Shown: piece by piece, positions 33,590 to 42,507 of the stretch
How the letters are laid out: every line of letters begins with the position of its first letter
Numbering within the stretch: position 1 is the stretch's first letter
Origin: Aneurinibacillus thermoaerophilus
Lineage (GTDB): Bacteria > Bacillota > Bacilli > Aneurinibacillales > Aneurinibacillaceae
Assembly: GCF_900099925.1 (NCBI RefSeq)
Contig: NZ_FNDE01000024.1
Span: 1 to 50,194 of the forward strand
Direction: 5' to 3'
DNA length: 50,194 nucleotides
Translations under genes and position numbers: made by a program
The notes under the pieces: model-generated
Database searches by the model: none
Told to the model about the DNA's origin: nothing
Seen by the model: the letters and a program-made list of their open reading frames with translations, nothing else

Positions 33590-33997
33590 TTATCTTCTGG
33601 AATACGTTGCCCTTTTTTTTCTTTTCCCCTTAGATGAGGCTCGCTTAGCGGAACATTCCCATTCTGAGAGCCAAATGACTGAAGACAAAGTTAAGGTCGA
33701 ACATCGTTCGTCAGAGGAATGTGAAGTGTTGCTTTCTTTTCCCCAGACGAAGTTTGCCCAGCGGAACATTCCCATTCCGAGGGCCAAATTACTGAAGACA
33801 AGATTAAAGTAAAACAGCACCCACCAAGCGAATGTAGAATCTGTTTTTGGTGCGCCTAATGGAAGTATTTCTGGAAGATACATCCACATCGCAACAATGA
33901 ACGGCAATTGCAGTACACTCAGGACTTTCTGGTTCCAGCGCCAAAACAATAACGGTGCTACGCTGGCAAAGAGCAGGTTAATCATTAATAAGTCCAT
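33590..33997 (-). CDS. Small membrane protein with altered C-terminus
   Basis: A 135-residue ORF. The first 85 residues are a plausible membrane protein: helix MINLLFASVAPLLFWRW, then VLQLPFIVAMWMYLPEILPL and AWWVLFYFNLVFSNLALGMG. The remaining 50 residues are polar and unlike a membrane protein. They arise because a second, degraded copy of the 3' end, 113 bp away, is read in a different frame; in its own frame that copy reads FVFSHLALRMGMFR and stops. ATG 33997 follows AAGGAGG at good spacing, and a cre-like site precedes it. Family not recognised. Confidence 0.65.
   Translation of the reverse strand: MDLLMINLLFASVAPLLFWRWNQKVLSVLQLPFIVAMWMYLPEILPLGAPKTDSTFAWWVLFYFNLVFSNLALGMGMFRWANFVWGKESNTSHSSDERCSTLTLSSVIWLSEWECSAKRASSKGKRKKRATYSRR
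33628..33815. repeat. Degenerate 113-bp tandem duplication
   Basis: The sequence GCGGAACATTCCCATTC occurs at 33648 and 33761, with matching flanks for about 75 bases (GAG-GCCAAAT-ACTGAAGACAA). The copies have diverged by several substitutions and a 2-base length difference. Confidence 0.8.
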
Positions 33998-34029
33998 CCG
34001 AAAATTCCTCCTTCTTTGTTTTTAAATGT

Positions 34030-34044
34030 AAGAAAGCGCTTGCA
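34030..34044. promoter_or_regulatory. Catabolite-responsive (cre) site candidate
   Basis: AAGAAAGCGCTTGCA fits WTGNAANCGNWNNCW at all but one defined position. It lies 33 bases upstream of the small membrane protein start, where CcpA binding would block transcription. Confidence 0.5.
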
Positions 34045-34270
34045 TATATATTACTGCTAAAGTGCGACGGCTATTGTACGTAGTTTTATGTGGTTGTGAA
34101 AAATAATTAATTATATCATACAATAATCGGATGAAAATTTTAATTATTTTTGACAATTTTATGAGAAATAAGTTTTTTGGATGATGATTTCATTTGATAT
34201 GGGTTCAGAGGTTTATTTGCCATCCATTTTTTTCTGGCATAGTGATGATGGGAGCTCTGTTTTAAGTATT

Positions 34271-34310
34271 GAAAAGGCATCTTTTTCCCTGACTGGAAGA
34301 AAAAGATGCC
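34271..34310 (-). terminator. Terminator of the CPA2 antiporter gene
   Basis: GGCATCTTTTTC pairs with GAAAAAGATGCC (34276-34288 with 34299-34310), followed by TTTT on the minus strand. Confidence 0.85.
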
Positions 34311-34328
34311 AAGAAGCTAAAGAGCTTA

Positions 34329-36173
34329 TTATGACAGCTCATTTTCCAGAGAGGCCAAGCTTTCAAGCGATCCGGTTACCAGTAGACGGTCGCCAAGCTG
34401 AAGCCTGGTATCCCCGTGCGGAATGATGGAATCATTGTTGCGGTAGATACGCAGGATAAGTGCGTCACCGAGAAACGGCAATTGTTTAAGTTGGGTCTCA
34501 TGGTAATAACGGTTGCCCATGATAATCGTTTGTATAGCGTCTTCCGTTCGCGCGATGAGGTCAATCGCGTTTGGTGCTTCGATTTGCGCTTTAAGCAGCG
34601 TACTTGCCGAGAAAAGGGTAGAAAATAAGATGAAGCCGTTCTTTTGCACTTCATCATGCCGCGTCGGGTTTTCCATGCGCACGATGATTGTTTTTTTGCC
34701 CAGTTCTTGCGCATGCCGGGCAAGTCTCATATTCGTGTCATCGTCGTTTGAAACAAATGCCAGCACATCGCGTTCAAACAGGCCTTCTTCTGTCAATGTA
34801 TCCTCGGAGAAATCGTCAACGATATGCACCGCTTTAAATTTGTTGTAGAAAGTCTGGCTGTTTTCAATGACATCCTTATTCTCTTTAATTTGCCGTCTCT
34901 GTGTGTATACTTCCACATCAAAACCGGCCTGTTGTACTTCAAGCGCTACCGGCATCGTAATGGTATTGAGGCCTACAATGCCGACTCTGATGGTGCGGTC
35001 GGCCGTTTTTGCAGGAACCAATCGGTTAAAGGCTACAGGAGAAATAAAGCAGGAAAGAATCGCGACCAAAATCAATCCATCATGCAGGGATTGCACGATC
35101 AGATTTTCCTCCAGCGCCAGCGCGGCTGCCGCAATAACAAGGCTGAGCGTTGATGTCAGCAGCATGCCAGCACCGATAGTTTCCCGCCAATTAAACCACT
35201 TCTTAAGTATGAGCAGCGGAATGACTTTGGATACATACAGCGCCGCCAACAGAAGCGGAATGAAAATATATACTTTTGGATCGCGAATTAGCGCCCATAG
35301 ATCAAGTTTGACTCCTACCATTACAAAAAAGATAGGAATCAAAAAGCCGTAGCCGAACGCGTCCAACTGGCGAACGAACTGTTTGCGTGGTCCCAGCATG
35401 GAAACGATAACGCCTGCGAGGAAAGCGCCGATAATGTTTTCTGCTCCCATGTTTTCCGCAAGGGCTACGAAAAGAATAATCAGCAGAAACACGCCGCGTG
35501 TACCGATTTGTACAGTTCCGGTAGATAGCTGTTCAAAGCTGGACAATTTGCGGACTCGCCGGATAATCCGGTATAGCACGAAAGTGACCGCAAACAGCGC
35601 AAGCAAAAGCAGCGGTTTGGTAGAGTCTTGCGAGCGCAGAGATATAAACACCGCCAGTAAAATCATCGTCATGAAATCAGAAATAACAGCAATAAGCAGG
35701 ATGACTTGCCCAAGAAGCGTTTCGGTTAATCGCCGTTCTTTTAATACCGGAACGACTACACCGAGCGAAATGGTCGAAATGATCAGCGTCATAAAAAAGG
35801 TCTGCTCAATAATGCCAAGACCATTTAGCACGAGTGAGACGAGATAAGAAGCACCGAATATGAGCAAAAACGCAAAAGACGCAATCGCGAACGGATTTCC
35901 GCCTTCTTTCTTTTTTTGCGAGAAGGTGTCAAAGTCGATTTCCAACCCGCTTAGAAACATCAGAAAGATGAGCCCAAGCAAAGAAAGAATCGAAAGCCAG
36001 TTGTCTTCCTGTACAATGTTAAATCCGCTCTTGCCGATAATCATACCGGCCAGAATTTCCGCCACGACAAACGGTATCATTGTCCAGCGTAGGCGTTGTA
36101 GCAAAATCGGCATTAGAAACGCGACGGAAATGACGATGAGCAGTGAAATCGGAGAATGCGCATTTTCGCCCAT
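34329..36173 (-). CDS. CPA2 cation:proton antiporter with RCK (TrkA-N/TrkA-C) domains
   Basis: A 614-residue K+ or Na+/H+ antiporter of the KefB/GerN type. About 12 membrane helices (residues 10-390) include AEILAGMIIGKSGFNI and FLMFLSGLEIDFD, with the antiport acidic site. Residues about 400-520 form a TrkA-N NAD-binding fold (VGIVGLNTITMPVALEVQQA, VHIVDDFSED, FVSNDDDTNM), and the last 80 residues a TrkA-C domain (IMGNRYYHETQLKQLPFLGD, GDRLLVTGSLESL). The RCK part suggests gating by a nucleotide such as c-di-AMP or NAD(H). ATG 36173 follows AAAGGAG. A longer reading to 36263 lacks an RBS. Confidence 0.9.
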   Translation of the reverse strand: MGENAHSPISLLIVISVAFLMPILLQRLRWTMIPFVVAEILAGMIIGKSGFNIVQEDNWLSILSLLGLIFLMFLSGLEIDFDTFSQKKKEGGNPFAIASFAFLLIFGASYLVSLVLNGLGIIEQTFFMTLIISTISLGVVVPVLKERRLTETLLGQVILLIAVISDFMTMILLAVFISLRSQDSTKPLLLLALFAVTFVLYRIIRRVRKLSSFEQLSTGTVQIGTRGVFLLIILFVALAENMGAENIIGAFLAGVIVSMLGPRKQFVRQLDAFGYGFLIPIFFVMVGVKLDLWALIRDPKVYIFIPLLLAALYVSKVIPLLILKKWFNWRETIGAGMLLTSTLSLVIAAAALALEENLIVQSLHDGLILVAILSCFISPVAFNRLVPAKTADRTIRVGIVGLNTITMPVALEVQQAGFDVEVYTQRRQIKENKDVIENSQTFYNKFKAVHIVDDFSEDTLTEEGLFERDVLAFVSNDDDTNMRLARHAQELGKKTIIVRMENPTRHDEVQKNGFILFSTLFSASTLLKAQIEAPNAIDLIARTEDAIQTIIMGNRYYHETQLKQLPFLGDALILRIYRNNDSIIPHGDTRLQLGDRLLVTGSLESLASLENELS

Positions 36174-36623
36174 TATACCGCTCCTTTCTTGTATATGATG
36201 TGTACGCTGTATATGTATTGCGCGTCGCGCGGCACACAGGAAAGCTGTATATGATAAAGACAAACAAGCGGTAAGAATGTGTTGGTTCTTTTACCTTGTA
36301 TTATGCTTAAAAATAATGTTCTACGCGCATAGCTGTAAAGACAAGTGTACGAATAACTTTTACCATTATGCCATATTATTGCTGAACCGAGTAGTGTTAA
36401 TCAATCGGTTTCATTTTTTGTTTCACCCGTTCTCTTTTATTCATGGTAACGCATTGTTAGTATGTTTTTTCCGCATAAAAAAGGGGCATGAAATGACGAA
36501 AGCGTCAAAAATGTCAGGGAGAAAGGAAAAATAAGGGCGACCAGAGAAATACATATGTATGAATCGATCGCTGCCGGGTTTCGTATATACAGATAATGAC
36601 ACTTTATAGGAAGGATGGACATT
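36174..36623. other. Intergenic, no gene supported
   Basis: About 450 bases between the divergent antiporter and spo0M genes. AT-rich, containing their promoters presumably. The open frame from 36277 (MCWFFYLVLCLKIMF...) has no ribosome binding site and unusual composition. Confidence 0.5.
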
Positions 36624-37391
36624 ATGCTAAATAAGTTTCTTGCGAGTTTTGGAATTGGAGCAGCGAAAGTTGATGCCCGCCTGGCTGATTCAAAGGTTCA
36701 CCCCGGTGGCGAATTACGCGGAGAAGTGCATGTTAAGGGGGGCAATGTCGAACAAGCGATTTCACAGATTTATATGTATTTGTATACTGAATACTATAAA
36801 GAAACGAATGATACTAAGACGAAGCATAAAGAAGTGCTTGCCTCTTATCGTGTAGCGGACTCCTTGCTTATTAGGCCGGGGGAGGAGAAGATCCTTCCCT
36901 TCCAGTTGCGTGTTCCGTATCATGCTCCCATTTCTTTCGGCCGTCAGAATGTGTATTTGAGTACCGGGCTTGATATCGAAATGGCAGTTGATCCGAAAGA
37001 TACGGATGTGGTGACAGTATTGCCGGACCCGCTGGCGGCTCAATTGCTGGCCGAGATGGAAGGCATGGGTTTCCGCCATTCATATGACAGCGGTATATGC
37101 GAATATAAGAAGCATATTCATAGGATGGTACCGTTCGTACAGGAATTCGAATTAAAGCCGACATCTATGTTCCGTAATGAGTTGGATGAGATTGAATTAA
37201 TTTTTGACGTATACCCTGAAGGTATAGATGTGCTGATGCAGGTGGACAGACGCCCATCGAGTTTACGCGGCATTTTTGAAGAAATGCTGGATTTGGATGA
37301 GCAGTACGTGCGGTTTACGATTGACCGGCAGCGCGGCGTCATTCCGGGTGAATTGGAGAGGAGAATTCGTCAAGCGCTAGTTCGCCGATAA
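36624..37391 (+). CDS. spo0M: Sporulation-control protein Spo0M
   Basis: A 255-residue arrestin-like protein of the Spo0M family, which affects stage 0 of sporulation. MLNKFLASFGIGAAKVDARL and VHPGGELRGEVHVKGGNVEQ at the N-terminus, LPFQLRVPYHAPISFGRQNV in the middle, and LIFDVYPEGIDVLMQVDRRP then LDLDEQYVRFTID at the end are family blocks. ATG 36624 is chosen to match the usual N-terminus; ATG 36615 is possible. The next gene begins 31 bases later. Confidence 0.93.
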   Translation: MLNKFLASFGIGAAKVDARLADSKVHPGGELRGEVHVKGGNVEQAISQIYMYLYTEYYKETNDTKTKHKEVLASYRVADSLLIRPGEEKILPFQLRVPYHAPISFGRQNVYLSTGLDIEMAVDPKDTDVVTVLPDPLAAQLLAEMEGMGFRHSYDSGICEYKKHIHRMVPFVQEFELKPTSMFRNELDEIELIFDVYPEGIDVLMQVDRRPSSLRGIFEEMLDLDEQYVRFTIDRQRGVIPGELERRIRQALVRR

Positions 37392-37422
37392 CAGCGTGCG
37401 AAACGAAAAGTGAGGGAAAAGT

Positions 37423-38370
37423 GTGACAGCATGGAGAATGGACGGAAAATGGTTGGAATATGAGGTGGATGAGGCGTGTGCCGGCATGACGCTGGAATCT
37501 TTGTTAAGGAAGCGGCTTATGGTGTCGGGCCGTATGCTCCAGCGGTTGACAAGAAAGAACGGATTGTTCCTGAATAAAAAGCGACCGTTTTTGCAGAGAA
37601 AAGTAAAGGCGGGTGATCGAGTAAAGGTACTGATTGCAGACGAGGCGGAGACGTCGCTCGATCCGGTGCCGATGGACATTTCCGTTTTATACGAGGATGA
37701 TGCGGTGCTTGTCGTGAACAAACCGGCCGGTATAGTTGTTCATCCGGTGCGGGAAGGGCAGAACGATACGCTTGCGCATGGTATTGCTTATTATTGGCAG
37801 GCGAAAGGCAAAGCGCGGGCGATCCGTCCCGTGCATCGGCTGGACAAGGACACAAGCGGGGCATTACTTGTCGCAGGTAATAGCTTTGTTCATAGCCTTT
37901 TGGATAAGCAACTTCGCGAACATAAGATCCGGAGAACATATCTTGCCTTAGTGTCCGGCTATCCGGGTGGACAAGGAGAGACAGGCACATTTTCGGAACC
38001 AATTGCGCGCGATCCGCATCACCCGATCCGGCGTAGAGCTGATGCCGGAGGTGATCCAGCAGTTACTCATTATCGGGTGCTGGAGAAGTTTGTCGCTTTT
38101 CCGGGCATTGCGGAACATGCGGTTTCCCTGGTGGAAGTGGAATTAGCGACGGGGCGCACCCATCAAATCCGCGTTCATTTCAGTCATCATGGTTTTCCGT
38201 TGCTTGGCGATACATTATACGGCGGTCCGCGGATCAAGGGCTTAGCAAGACAGGCGTTGCACGCGCATCGCATTGAGTTTTGTCATCCGGTAACGGGGGA
38301 AAGGCAAGGATATACGGCGCCATTGCCGGAAGATGTGGAGCGCTTGTTGAAGCGCTTCCGCCAAATGTAG
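37423..38370 (+). CDS. RluA family pseudouridine synthase
   Basis: A 315-residue enzyme converting uridine to pseudouridine in RNA. It has an S4-like N-terminal part (GMTLESLLRKRLMVSGRMLQ), VLVVNKPAGIVVHPV, the catalytic motif PVHRLDKDTSGALLVA with Asp, and C-terminal EVELATGRTHQIRVHFSHHG, GDTLYGG. Starts GTG 37423. Similar B. subtilis paralogues are YhcT, YjbO and YlyB; which one cannot be said. Two genes (spo0M upstream, HD protein downstream) are close enough to share a transcript. Confidence 0.92.
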   Translation: MTAWRMDGKWLEYEVDEACAGMTLESLLRKRLMVSGRMLQRLTRKNGLFLNKKRPFLQRKVKAGDRVKVLIADEAETSLDPVPMDISVLYEDDAVLVVNKPAGIVVHPVREGQNDTLAHGIAYYWQAKGKARAIRPVHRLDKDTSGALLVAGNSFVHSLLDKQLREHKIRRTYLALVSGYPGGQGETGTFSEPIARDPHHPIRRRADAGGDPAVTHYRVLEKFVAFPGIAEHAVSLVEVELATGRTHQIRVHFSHHGFPLLGDTLYGGPRIKGLARQALHAHRIEFCHPVTGERQGYTAPLPEDVERLLKRFRQM

Positions 38371-38381
38371 GAGGTGTCTAT

Positions 38382-39680
38382 ATGGTGGGACGTTTACATG
38401 AAGAGAAAGTATTTAAAGATCCTGTTCACCGTTATGTACATGTACGGGATAAGTTAATCTGGGATTTGATAGGCGCGACTGAATTTCAGCGCCTGCGTCG
38501 GATTCGTCAGCTTGGCACTTCTTATGTAACGTTCCACGGCGCGGAACATAGCCGTTTTAATCATAGTCTCGGCGTATATGAAATTATGCGACGCATTTTG
38601 GAGCAGTTTGAGCAGCGGATTTCCTTTGCTTTTCTTGAAGAGGAACGCCTGCTTTGCCTAAGCGCAGCGCTGATGCACGATATCGGTCACGGCCCGTTCT
38701 CACATTCGTTTGAAAAAGTATTTCACACAGACCATGAAGAATGGACGCGGCGTATTTTGGTTGGGGATACGCAGGTGAATCGCATTTTGCGGAAAGTTTC
38801 CCCGGACTTTCCGCACAAAGTAGCGGCCATTATTGGAAAAACATATGAAAATCCATTAATTATAAGCCTGATTTCCAGCCAGATTGATGCTGACCGGATG
38901 GATTATTTACTGCGGGATACATACTACACAGGCACGAACTACGGATTTTTCGATATGGAACGTATTCTGCGTGTGCTGCGGCCGTATGAAAACAAAGTGG
39001 TCGTGAAACATACGGGAATGCACGCGGTTGAAGACTATATTGTAGCGCGTTATCAGATGTACTGGCAGGTATATTTTCACCGGGTGACGCGCAGCGCGGA
39101 GGTCGTTCTCCGCAAGATCTTTGAACGGGCCCGCGATCTGTATTGGAGAGGGTATAAGTTCCGGTGGGAGCCTGTACACTTTATTCCACTGTTCGAGCAA
39201 GATATTACATTAGAACAGTATTTGGACTTGGATGAACCGACGGTTATGTTTTATATGAGCGAATGGTGTAAGGAAAAGGATGATATTTTGCGTGATTTGT
39301 CGCAGCGGTTTATGAACCGCCGTCTCTTTAAGTATGCAGAATACGGCGAGCGGGTCGGAAGCGTGGAATGGAAACAGGAGATTGATGAGTTGTTTCGAGA
39401 GATTGGCATTGACCCGACATACTATCTCGGAGTGGATTCTCCCTCCGATTTACCGTATGATGTTTATCGAAGCGGTGAAGATGGAGACAAGATGCCGATC
39501 TATTTACTGATGCCGGACGGCGGCTTAGAAGAGCTTTCGAAATGCTCTGTCATTGTGGAGTCGATTTCCGGCAAGCGACGGTATGATCACAAGCTTTATT
39601 ATCCGCTTGATTTTCTGGAGGATGGCACGCGTAAGCCGCATGTTGTTCGCGAGATCAAACGGCGGTTGCGTGTTCAGTAA
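38382..39680 (+). CDS. HD domain phosphohydrolase (YwfO-like)
   Basis: A 432-residue HD-domain protein of the dGTPase/SAMHD1-like group. It begins MVGRLHEEKVFKDPVHRYVH. The metal site is seen in HSRFNHSLGVYEIMRR, the HD pair ALMHDIGHGPFSHSFE and ISSQIDADRMDYLLRDTYYT. The B. subtilis relative YwfO has the same length and is reported to hydrolyse nucleoside triphosphates. The start ATG 38382 follows TAGGAGGTG, 11 bases after the previous stop. The longer ORF from 38280 overlaps the pseudouridine synthase and has no RBS. Confidence 0.9.
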   Translation: MVGRLHEEKVFKDPVHRYVHVRDKLIWDLIGATEFQRLRRIRQLGTSYVTFHGAEHSRFNHSLGVYEIMRRILEQFEQRISFAFLEEERLLCLSAALMHDIGHGPFSHSFEKVFHTDHEEWTRRILVGDTQVNRILRKVSPDFPHKVAAIIGKTYENPLIISLISSQIDADRMDYLLRDTYYTGTNYGFFDMERILRVLRPYENKVVVKHTGMHAVEDYIVARYQMYWQVYFHRVTRSAEVVLRKIFERARDLYWRGYKFRWEPVHFIPLFEQDITLEQYLDLDEPTVMFYMSEWCKEKDDILRDLSQRFMNRRLFKYAEYGERVGSVEWKQEIDELFREIGIDPTYYLGVDSPSDLPYDVYRSGEDGDKMPIYLLMPDGGLEELSKCSVIVESISGKRRYDHKLYYPLDFLEDGTRKPHVVREIKRRLRVQ

Positions 39681-39699
39681 ATATAAGGAGGGTTGTATT

Positions 39700-40197
39700 A
39701 TGGATATTTTTAAAGGCAAACAGGGCGGGTTCAATATCATTAGCAACAAAAACCAGGTACACGGTGGCTATGGCGCGGGCATGATTGATTTGAGTAACGT
39801 GTCTTCTATTATTGTGGATGAAGAATCTGCTGTGATTGACCTTGGTGCTTTACATGCCAAGAGTGCAGTGGAAAAGGGCGTGAAATTTTCCATCAACAAA
39901 GAAGACGTTCCGAACGGCAAACGATACTGGCTTGTGTGGGTTGCGGTGGACATTGGTGACAATGGTCCATACTATGCGGGCGTAACTGCCTGCGAAATGT
40001 TGATCGACAAAGAAGCGCGCCGCGGCTGGAAAATTCTTGCCGATCATGTAAATAAGATGGACTACGCGATGAAACGTCGCTACATCTTAGATGGTATGAA
40101 TGAAAAAGAAAAGAAAAATCTGCGTGAATTGCTGATGACGCATAATGAAAATATGTGGAAGAATTCGCCGGATGAGCTAAAGGAAAAACTCGCGTAA
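39700..40197 (+). CDS. YwhD family protein
   Basis: A 165-residue protein matching YwhD: MDIFKGKQGGFNIISNKNQV, HGGYGAGMIDLSNVSSIIVD, KGVKFSINKEDVPNGKRYWL, WVAVDIGDNGPYYAGVTACE, then a helical tail with NEKEKKNLRELLMTHNENMW. The function is unknown. It keeps its usual position next to the pbp and spe genes, as in B. subtilis. ATG 39700 follows AAGGAGGG. Confidence 0.92.
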   Translation: MDIFKGKQGGFNIISNKNQVHGGYGAGMIDLSNVSSIIVDEESAVIDLGALHAKSAVEKGVKFSINKEDVPNGKRYWLVWVAVDIGDNGPYYAGVTACEMLIDKEARRGWKILADHVNKMDYAMKRRYILDGMNEKEKKNLRELLMTHNENMWKNSPDELKEKLA

Positions 40198-40306
40198 TTT
40201 ACGATCGTTTTTAAGCTTGTTTTAAGAATGAACATGGTGTGAATTTTTTTATTGATTGGTTTAGTAAGGCTAGGTTTATTATATACATCTTTTACTAAGA
40301 CGCACA

Positions 40307-40369
40307 AAGGGTGTCCCAAAAGTGAGGGACACCCTTCAGTTTGAGAGCGGGCACACTGCCCGCTCTTTG
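40307..40369. terminator. Double bidirectional terminator between ywhD and pbp
   Basis: Two perfect stems: AAGGGTGTCCC/GGGACACCCTT (40307-40336) and AGAGCGGGC/GCCCGCTCT (40344-40366), in the gap between convergent genes. T runs lie on both sides. Confidence 0.88.
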
Positions 40370-42394
40370 CTAATTCCAGAACTTCAGCTTATCCCAGAAC
40401 GACTTTTCTTTCTTTGGTTCCTCGTATTTTTCCTGTTTAGGTGCTTCATAGTATTCTTTTGGCTCTGTGCCCGGAATAAAGTACATTAATTCCGGGTTTC
40501 TTGAATCTTTGCCTGCCAGCTTGCCGCTGGCAGTGTCGATATATGCTGGCACGACTCCAGGTGGGACGGGGAAGACAGCAGCCGGTTTCCCGGTAAGTGC
40601 TTGTTCCATGAAGTCGGCCCATATTGGAGCGGCCTGTCGCCCGTCAGCGAAATTATCAATGCGACGGTTATCATCATAGCCAACCCAGACACTGGCAGCC
40701 AGCTGTGGCGTAAATCCTCCCAGCCATGCGTCGTAGTCGGTTGTTCCGGTTTTCCCGGCTACTGGCCGGTGTAACAGCGGGCTGACCCGATGGGCCGTGC
40801 CGCCGGGCGCAAATATTTTTTCCAGCATATGTGTAAGGATAAACGCATTTTCCCGGCTAACGACTTGCTGAACCTGGGGGTGGGCTTCGACCAGTAGCTT
40901 GCCTTCCCGATCCAGAATTTTGACAATAGCGAGTGGCTCAATTTTTTGCCCCTGGTTGGCAATGGTTGCGAACATACGGGTCATCTCTAGGGGCGTAACC
41001 GGATAGCTGCCGAGCGCCAGCGAAGGAAGTGGCTTAAGCGGCGAGTCGATACCCAATCGTTTTGCCATTGTTACCATTTTATCCGGTCCAATTGCCAGAT
41101 GGGTTTGAACGGCGTAAATGTTGTCCGAGCGGGCGATTGCCTCGCCCATCGTAATGTAATCATGGGCATACTGCTCACCGAAGTTTCTCGGAATATAGGT
41201 TTCGTCGTTGCCGAACGTAAATACGGTCGGCTCGCTTTTGATTTTTGTTAGCGGTGTAAAACCGTTTTCCAGCGCAGCCATATACAGCGCCGGTTTCATG
41301 GATGAACCAGGTTGGCGGCGGGCAAGCGCCCTGTTGAACTGGCTTTCCTTATAATCGCGACCTCCGACCATAGCCCGAATATAGCCGGTCTGTGGTTCAA
41401 TGGCCACAAGTGCGGCCTGCAACGGGCGATCTTTTGGTAGATACTTGTGCACTGCCGATTCCGCTTTCTGTTGCATAACCGGGTCGAGCGTTGTATAGAT
41501 TTTCAGTCCGCCGTGTTCGATAAGCTCTTCGTCAATCCCATATTTTTCTTTTGCCTGTTTTACAACATAATCGCGAAAATACGGTGCGATCGTTTGTCCT
41601 TTTATGCTTTCCGGCGAGGCCAGTTTCAGCGGTTCGGCTAATGCGGCGTCCGCTTGTTGTTGAGTGATGTAGCCTTCGCTTACCATTGCTTGCAGAACGA
41701 TACGTTGCCTGCTCTTAGCCGCTTTCATGTCGCGGAACGGTGAGTAGAAACGCGGGCCTTTCGGTAATCCAGCCAGCATGCTTGCTTCCGCGAGCGTCAA
41801 TTCGCTTGCGTTTTTGCCAAAGTATGTTTTTGCCGCCGCCTGAATACCATACGCAGCGTGGCCGTAATAAATTTGGTTCAGGTACATTTCCAGAAGCTGC
41901 GGTTTCGTATAATTCAGCTCTAATTGAATGGTCAAGATCGCCTCTTTAAATTTCCGTGTCCATGTCTTGTCAAGACTAAGATAGAGGTTACGAGCGAGCT
42001 GCATGGTGATCGTGCTGGCACCTTCGCGTTTATTCATATGGCGCAAATCTGTTAATGCGGCACCCGCAATTCGTTTAATATCGAAGCCGGGATGCTCGTA
42101 GAACTTCCGGTCTTCAATCGCAACGGAAGCCTGCTGCACGTATTTCGGAATTTGTGAAAGGGGCAGGAAAACGCGGTTTTCGCCTTTATAGAGCGTAGCG
42201 ATGACCGAGTGATCCGTTCCGTAAATGGTTGTCGTTTCATTGATGGTTGTTTCGGGCAAAGGCTGGGAACGCAAATAAAGAATAAACAACGCGAATAAAG
42301 CCGCGAGAACGATGAGAGCGATAAAAAAGTATTTCGTTGTTTTTCCGACAATTTTTAGCCAGCGGATAAGCTGATCTTCCTGTTTAATTTCCAC
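40370..42394 (-). CDS. Class A penicillin-binding protein (PBP1A-type, PbpG-like)
   Basis: A 674-residue bifunctional peptidoglycan synthase. It has a cytoplasmic tail, one anchor (YFFIALIVLAALFALFILYL), a GT51 glycosyltransferase domain (QASVAIEDRKFYEHPGFDIK with the catalytic Glu; EGASTITMQLARNLYL; KEAILTIQLELNYTK) and a transpeptidase domain with SxxK (PGSSMKPALYMAALE), SxN (ARSDNIYAVQ) and KTGTT. The C-terminal tail is charged and Lys/Glu/Trp-rich (KSFWDKLKFWN). Position between ywhD and speE equals that of pbpG in B. subtilis, a spore-wall PBP. ATG 42394 after GGGAGG. Confidence 0.92.
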   Translation of the reverse strand: MEIKQEDQLIRWLKIVGKTTKYFFIALIVLAALFALFILYLRSQPLPETTINETTTIYGTDHSVIATLYKGENRVFLPLSQIPKYVQQASVAIEDRKFYEHPGFDIKRIAGAALTDLRHMNKREGASTITMQLARNLYLSLDKTWTRKFKEAILTIQLELNYTKPQLLEMYLNQIYYGHAAYGIQAAAKTYFGKNASELTLAEASMLAGLPKGPRFYSPFRDMKAAKSRQRIVLQAMVSEGYITQQQADAALAEPLKLASPESIKGQTIAPYFRDYVVKQAKEKYGIDEELIEHGGLKIYTTLDPVMQQKAESAVHKYLPKDRPLQAALVAIEPQTGYIRAMVGGRDYKESQFNRALARRQPGSSMKPALYMAALENGFTPLTKIKSEPTVFTFGNDETYIPRNFGEQYAHDYITMGEAIARSDNIYAVQTHLAIGPDKMVTMAKRLGIDSPLKPLPSLALGSYPVTPLEMTRMFATIANQGQKIEPLAIVKILDREGKLLVEAHPQVQQVVSRENAFILTHMLEKIFAPGGTAHRVSPLLHRPVAGKTGTTDYDAWLGGFTPQLAASVWVGYDDNRRIDNFADGRQAAPIWADFMEQALTGKPAAVFPVPPGVVPAYIDTASGKLAGKDSRNPELMYFIPGTEPKEYYEAPKQEKYEEPKKEKSFWDKLKFWN

Positions 42395-42507
42395 TGTGAA
42401 GACCTCCCTATGCCTTCTACTATCTTGCAGTATCAGTATAGGGAAATCTAGTAAAATCTATACGTTACGCAAAAAGACAGGAAAACGGAATGTTGGACGC
42501 AAAATTC

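Noticed and set aside
34181-34426. 81-residue plus-strand ORF
   Set aside because: Spans the terminator and antisense end of the antiporter gene; no RBS.
36277-36534. 85-residue ORF with hydrophobic start between antiporter and spo0M
   Set aside because: No ribosome binding site, odd composition, no family resemblance.
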